Source of the DNA: Chloroflexota bacterium
Lineage (GTDB): Bacteria; Chloroflexota; UBA6077; CF-72
Assembly (NCBI GenBank): GCA_019242065.1
Contig: JAFAWJ010000400.1
Location: 1-9,718, forward strand
Direction: 5' to 3'
Length of the DNA: 9,718 bases
The notes beneath the pieces were generated by a model that saw nothing but the letters and a program-made list of their open reading frames with translations, did no database searches and had not been told where the DNA came from. A program made the translations under genes and the position numbers. Positions 6,635 through 9,718 of this stretch are shown piece by piece; positions within the stretch are counted from its first letter, which is position 1; each line of letters starts with the position of its first letter.

Positions 6635-6647
6635 CGCCGTCAGCTGC
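6627..6647. terminator. Near-palindrome spanning both stop codons of a convergent pair
   Basis: Arms GCAGCT (6627-6632) and AGCTGC (6642-6647) are perfectly complementary. Inside them ACG (6634-6636) and CGT (6638-6640) are also complementary about a central C at 6637, leaving one A/C mismatch pair. The element contains the TAA of the zinc dehydrogenase and the TGA of the molybdenum hydroxylase. Only 5 bp separate the two genes, so any bidirectional terminator must lie here or in coding sequence. There is no T-tract on either side, so intrinsic termination is doubtful. Confidence 0.35.
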
Positions 6648-8928
6648 CGGTTGAGGCTCCAAACGCGGCCAGCACGCTGTCCGGCGTGAAGGGGAGATCC
6701 CGCAAGCGAACACCCGTCGCATCGAAGACCGCGTTCGAAATCGCGGCGGCGACCGGCGTCGTCGCGGGTTCACCAACACCAGTCGCGGGCTGGTCCGGAC
6801 GATTGATCAACGTGTAGCTGACCTGGGGCACTTCCGGATAGGTCAGAATCGGATACCCCCGCCAGTCGACGCTGGTGACGTTGGAGTTGTCAAAGATGAC
6901 CTCCTCCTTCAGTGTGCGACTCGTGCCCTGGATGACGTTGCTTTCGATCTGCGCCTGGACCGCCTTCGGATTGATGATCAGCCCGCAGTCGTGCGCCACC
7001 CAGAAACGAGTGACCTGGATGTTGCCCTTGGCGGTGTCGACCTGGACCTCGGCCACCTCCGCGACGCGCGTGCCCAGATAATTGACGATCGCCACACCGC
7101 GACCCGTTTTGACGCCGTTCACCGACGCACCGGGTGCGGGCGAGGGACGTGTCTCCCAGTTGGCTACTTGCGCGACCGCCTGCAAGGCGTCCTTCAGGCG
7201 CTGATCGGACAGGTACGCCATCCGGAATTCGATCGGATCGCGACCAGCCGCGGCGGCGAGCTCGTCGGCGAACGCCTCCTTGGCGAAGACGTACGGGAAC
7301 CAGGCCGGACCCCGAATGTTGGAAGTCCGAATGGCATTCGCAAACTCGCCCTGCTCGTTTTCGGTGATCGACTGGTTCGGAAAACTGTAGAGCAGATCCG
7401 TCGCCCAATGCGGCAGATTGCCCGGCAGCGCGAAGCCAATTGGGACTCCAGCCAGCGAGCCGGTAAGACTGGTTGAATCGAAATGGGGCGGCGTCCACGC
7501 GGTGTGCCCGTAGGCGACCACGTTTCCCTCGCCGTCCACGCCGCCCTGGAAATCGTGCAGCATCGCCGGACCCTTCGGTTCCCAGCGGTGCTCGTCCTGT
7601 CGCATGTACTGCACCCGGACCGGCTTCCCGGCCAACTGCGACATCAGCGCGGCGTCGGTGGTGACGTCGTCAGCGCCATTGAGGCCATAGCATCCAGATG
7701 CTTCGACGTTCATAACCCGCACGTTGTCGGAGGGAATCCCCAGGATCTTGCCAACCTTGTCCGTCATGCCATGCGGATCCTGCGTGCCGGACCAGATGGT
7801 GGCGTGATCGCCCTGGACGTCGGCGATCGCACACGAGGGGCCGATCGATCCGTGCATTTGAAATGGCGTCGAGTAGGTGGCGCTCAACGTCGATGCGGCG
7901 TTGGCCATGGCGCCCGCGAAATCCCCGGTGTCGGACACCGGCCGTACTTCCGCCGGGGGCGTCGCGCGAATGACCGAGTCGACGTCACTCATATCGGGGA
8001 GTCCGCTCCAGTCCGACCAGGAGACCTGGAGCGCGATCTGCGCGTTGATCGCGTCCCACTCGCTGGCGGCGACCACTCCGACGAAGTCGCCCTGGGTCAC
8101 CACCTGCGCACCCGGAACCGGCGGATTGAAACTGCCGATTCCAACGAGGGTCGAATGCACCCCCGCCGGACGCACCACCCGTCCGTGGAGCATTCCCGGC
8201 ACCTTCACGTCCTGCATGTACGTGAATTGGCCGGTGACTTTGGGAGGAATGTCGATGCGCGGCACCGACGTGCCCACCAGGTTGTACTGGGACGGATCCT
8301 TCGGCGTGGCCGTTCCGCTCAGTGAAGGCGCGAACGGGATCAGCATGCCGGTCGGCGTGGTCTGCGCCTGCAGGGTAATGTGAAACTGGTTATCGCCAAT
8401 AATTTGCGCGTAGGTCAGACTTGCGGAACCGTCGGACTTGCTAACCGAGCCGTCCTTGGCCACCAGGCCATCGGGGGAGACGTTCCACTGCCCGGCAGCC
8501 AGGTTCACCAGCGCCTGCCGCGCTTCAGCGGCAGCCACGCGCAGGTTGGACCCGGTGCTGAAAATCGTCGCGCTCGAGTCAGTTCCGACTTCCACCACCG
8601 TGTTGGCAGTGTCGCCCATCAGTACCGTGACGGCCGCTAGTGGCAGGTTCAGCTCCTCGGCCACGATCTGCGTCAACGCGGTCTGGTTGCCCTGACCAAG
8701 CTCCACTTTTGAGGTATAGGCTGTAACCGTTCCGTCACCGCCAACCTTGATGTACGAGTCCAGCTGCGCGGGGTCCAGCACCGTCGACGGCGCAACGGGT
8801 GGTGGCGCCTGGCTGTACGTCGCGGCCGCCGCCGACGGCGGCAGCGCTCCAGCCAACGAAATGCTGACGATCAGCGCGCCGCTGCCTTTGAGAAATCCAC
8901 GTCGTGACGTGGCGTTGCGAACGACCAT
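6640..8928 (-). CDS. Xanthine-dehydrogenase-family molybdopterin large subunit with TAT signal (IorB-like)
   Basis: This encodes a 762-residue molybdenum hydroxylase large subunit of the isoquinoline 1-oxidoreductase beta / aldehyde dehydrogenase type. The N-terminus is a twin-arginine signal, SRRGFLKGSG (8-17), followed by a hydrophobic stretch and an Ala-rich cleavage region to about residue 36, so it is exported folded. VELGQGNQTALTQIVAEEL (75-93) is placed N-terminally, as in IorB-type proteins. A hammerhead-like segment begins near 228, with VPRIDIPPKVTGQFTYMQDV. Mo-cofactor segments follow: GSIGPSCA (360-367), CYGLNGADDV (413-422), RTSNIRGPAWFPYVF (534-548) and GVGEPATTPVAAAISNAV (717-734), where Glu720 is the expected catalytic base. 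The reaction is water-derived hydroxylation of an aldehyde or N-heterocycle. It lies 13 bp after the [2Fe-2S] subunit gene, with a strong GGGGGAGGA ribosome site. No FAD (CoxM-type) subunit is present, which fits IorAB-like enzymes that donate to a cytochrome or the membrane chain. Substrate unknown. Confidence 0.93.
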   Translation of the reverse strand: MVVRNATSRRGFLKGSGALIVSISLAGALPPSAAAATYSQAPPPVAPSTVLDPAQLDSYIKVGGDGTVTAYTSKVELGQGNQTALTQIVAEELNLPLAAVTVLMGDTANTVVEVGTDSSATIFSTGSNLRVAAAEARQALVNLAAGQWNVSPDGLVAKDGSVSKSDGSASLTYAQIIGDNQFHITLQAQTTPTGMLIPFAPSLSGTATPKDPSQYNLVGTSVPRIDIPPKVTGQFTYMQDVKVPGMLHGRVVRPAGVHSTLVGIGSFNPPVPGAQVVTQGDFVGVVAASEWDAINAQIALQVSWSDWSGLPDMSDVDSVIRATPPAEVRPVSDTGDFAGAMANAASTLSATYSTPFQMHGSIGPSCAIADVQGDHATIWSGTQDPHGMTDKVGKILGIPSDNVRVMNVEASGCYGLNGADDVTTDAALMSQLAGKPVRVQYMRQDEHRWEPKGPAMLHDFQGGVDGEGNVVAYGHTAWTPPHFDSTSLTGSLAGVPIGFALPGNLPHWATDLLYSFPNQSITENEQGEFANAIRTSNIRGPAWFPYVFAKEAFADELAAAAGRDPIEFRMAYLSDQRLKDALQAVAQVANWETRPSPAPGASVNGVKTGRGVAIVNYLGTRVAEVAEVQVDTAKGNIQVTRFWVAHDCGLIINPKAVQAQIESNVIQGTSRTLKEEVIFDNSNVTSVDWRGYPILTYPEVPQVSYTLINRPDQPATGVGEPATTPVAAAISNAVFDATGVRLRDLPFTPDSVLAAFGASTGS

Positions 8929-8932
8929 CGTG

Positions 8933-8942
8933 TCCTCCCCCT
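8933..8942 (-). promoter_or_regulatory. Strong ribosome binding site of the large Mo subunit
   Basis: The minus strand reads AGGGGGAGGA, ending 4 nt before the ATG at 8928. It overlaps the stop codon of the small-subunit gene, so it supports efficient, linked translation of the two subunits. Confidence 0.7.
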
Positions 8943-9442
8943 CAGCCCGTCGCGCCCGCGGCGGCCTGCACCGCGCGGACGACGGCCAGATGGCTGCCGC
9001 ATCGACACAAATTGTTGGCCAGACCGGTACGGATCTGGTCCTCCGTCGGATTGGGCGTCGTGTTCACCAGCACAATCGACTGCATGATCATGCCGTTGGT
9101 GCAGTAGCCGCACTGGGCCGCCTGCTCGTTGATAAACGCTTGCTGCATCGGGTGCAACTGATCTCCAGAAGCCAGTCCTTCCAGAGTTGTTACCGGTGCT
9201 GAGACGGCACTGACGGGGACGCGGCAGGAGCGGGCGGCCTGGTCACCGATGTGGACGGTGCACGCGCCGCACTGGCCGAGACCGCAGCCAAAACGCGGGC
9301 CGTGCAGCCCGAGCTCGTCACGGAGTACGTACAGCAGCGGCGTATCCGGCGCCGAGTTGACGTTTACGGATTGACCGTTGACCTGGATCGTCATGCCACC
9401 TGATCCCTGCGCAATCAGGGGGCTCGCACTGGGACTGGCCAC
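8942..9442 (-). CDS. [2Fe-2S] small subunit of a molybdenum hydroxylase (IorA/CoxS-like)
   Basis: This is the 166-residue iron-sulfur subunit that carries electrons away from the Mo centre of the partner large subunit. The plant-type ferredoxin domain has Cys53, Cys58, Cys61 and Cys73 in GCGLGQCGACTVHI and RSCRV. The C-terminal helical [2Fe-2S]-binding domain has Cys111 and Cys114 in QCGYCTNGMIM, and Cys146 and Cys148 in NLCRCGSH. All eight ligands are present. There is no signal peptide of its own, so it would be exported together with the TAT-bearing large subunit. The GTG at 9442 has an AGAGGGAG site 10 nt upstream; an alternative ATG at 9394 (MTIQVNGQ) gives a length closer to the family norm and has AGGTGG very close to it. 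Either start keeps both clusters. It is the promoter-proximal gene of a two-gene operon with the large subunit. Confidence 0.95.
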   Translation of the reverse strand: MASPSASPLIAQGSGGMTIQVNGQSVNVNSAPDTPLLYVLRDELGLHGPRFGCGLGQCGACTVHIGDQAARSCRVPVSAVSAPVTTLEGLASGDQLHPMQQAFINEQAAQCGYCTNGMIMQSIVLVNTTPNPTEDQIRTGLANNLCRCGSHLAVVRAVQAAAGATG

Positions 9443-9520
9443 TGCTTTGAAACTCCCTCTTCAACTGATCGACTAGCTGTATCAGCCGTCTCAGATCGGC
9501 GTCAATATATGTGCGTGGGA
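9443..9520 (-). promoter_or_regulatory. Intergenic space with candidate promoter for the Mo-hydroxylase operon
   Basis: The 78-bp gap between the SDR stop and the [2Fe-2S] subunit start holds, on the minus strand, TTGACG (9500-9505), one mismatch from the -35 consensus. After 16 bp comes GATACA (9478-9483), a weak -10-like hexamer. An AGAGGGAG ribosome site is at 9453-9460. The gap is AT-richer than the flanking genes. Read-through from the SDR gene is equally possible, because all three genes share a strand. Confidence 0.35.
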
Positions 9521-9718
9521 CTACCGGGGTGCCATGCGAATGGCACCGTCGAGACGAATCACCTCACCGTTGAGCATCTCGTTCTCGACGATGTGCTGCG
9601 CCAGCGCTGCGTACTCGTCCGGCCGTCCCAGGCGCGGCGGAAAGGGCACTTGCTCGCCCAGTGAGTTGCGGGCCGCCTCGGGTAGGCCGCCTAACAGCGG
9701 CGTATCGAAGATGCCCGG
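9521..9718 (-). CDS. Short-chain dehydrogenase, type II 3-hydroxyacyl-CoA dehydrogenase-like (C-terminal part)
   Basis: The minus strand from the right edge to a TAG at 9521-9523 encodes the last 65 residues of a short-chain dehydrogenase; its start lies beyond the window. It opens with [14 protein letters not shown], the loop after the catalytic YxxxK helix that in this family begins PG...TP. It continues with [20 protein letters not shown] and closes with [16 protein letters not shown], the typical SDR C-terminal strand. The FP-x-R-LG-x-P-x-EYA and [14 protein letters not shown] patterns are especially like HSD10 / 3-hydroxy-2-methylbutyryl-CoA dehydrogenase (type II 3-hydroxyacyl-CoA dehydrogenase). 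That would place it in fatty-acid or branched-chain amino acid breakdown. The catalytic Tyr-Lys and the NAD-binding glycines are outside the window. It lies 78 bp upstream of, and on the same strand as, the Mo-hydroxylase operon. Confidence 0.88.
   Translation of the reverse strand, partial: PGIFDTPLLGGLPEAARNSLGEQVPFPPRLGRPDEYAALAQHIVENEMLNGEVIRLDGAIRMAPR

Noticed and set aside
7483..8325. Plus-strand open frame of 280 codons opposite the large Mo subunit.
   Set aside because: It is composed of Arg/Gly/His-rich low-information sequence and is fully inside a strongly supported gene.
1..9718. tRNA, rRNA, CRISPR array, insertion sequence, attachment site or prophage content.
   Set aside because: No repeat-spacer pattern, transposase, integrase or RNA-like fold was seen, and nearly every base is covered by oxidoreductase genes.

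Overview
The window is a gene-dense, high-GC bacterial segment. It holds eight complete or near-complete genes plus the 3' end of a ninth, and almost all of them encode redox enzymes. No RNA gene, insertion sequence, CRISPR array or phage gene is visible. GC-rich third positions, GTG starts and tight stop-start spacing would fit a soil or sediment bacterium such as a member of the Chloroflexota or Actinomycetota. That placement is an inference from style and gene content only; no taxonomic marker is present.

Layout, left to right. (1) A plus-strand sulfite-oxidase-family molybdoenzyme (39-1118). (2) A minus-strand unit read from 4151 down to 1115: a two-domain FAD/[2Fe-2S] subunit (alpha-like), a DAO-family FAD oxidoreductase (beta-like) joined to it by a 4-bp stop/start overlap, then a small four-helix membrane protein with a Gly/Pro-rich loop. 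(3) A plus-strand unit from 4245: a phthalate-dioxygenase-type Rieske oxygenase, followed 8 bp later by a zinc-binding medium-chain dehydrogenase. (4) A minus-strand unit from 9442 down to 6640: a CO-dehydrogenase/xanthine-dehydrogenase-type [2Fe-2S] small subunit and its large molybdopterin subunit, which carries a twin-arginine signal. (5) At the right edge, the C-terminal 65 residues of a short-chain dehydrogenase of the type II 3-hydroxyacyl-CoA dehydrogenase (HSD10) type, also on the minus strand.

The strands alternate, so there are two convergent junctions (1115-1118 and 6634-6640) and one divergent regulatory region (about 4152-4244). The two convergent junctions are extremely compact. 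One shares a CTAG tetramer between two stop codons, and the other lies inside a near-palindrome. The divergent region carries a perfect TGTGT-N4-ACACA inverted repeat, a candidate operator for both directions.

The parts fit a catabolic island. A Rieske oxygenase hydroxylates or dealkylates a substrate, a zinc dehydrogenase oxidises an alcohol product, an opine/proline-dehydrogenase-like pair oxidises a C-N bond, an exported molybdenum hydroxylase oxidises an aldehyde or heteroaromatic ring, and an acyl-CoA dehydrogenase-like SDR feeds beta-oxidation. The substrate cannot be read from the sequence. The most notable points are the opine-oxidase-like pair without its usual third subunit, placed divergently next to a Rieske oxygenase; the presence of two unrelated molybdenum enzyme families in under 10 kb; and the non-canonical cofactor-site residues of the sulfite-oxidase homologue.
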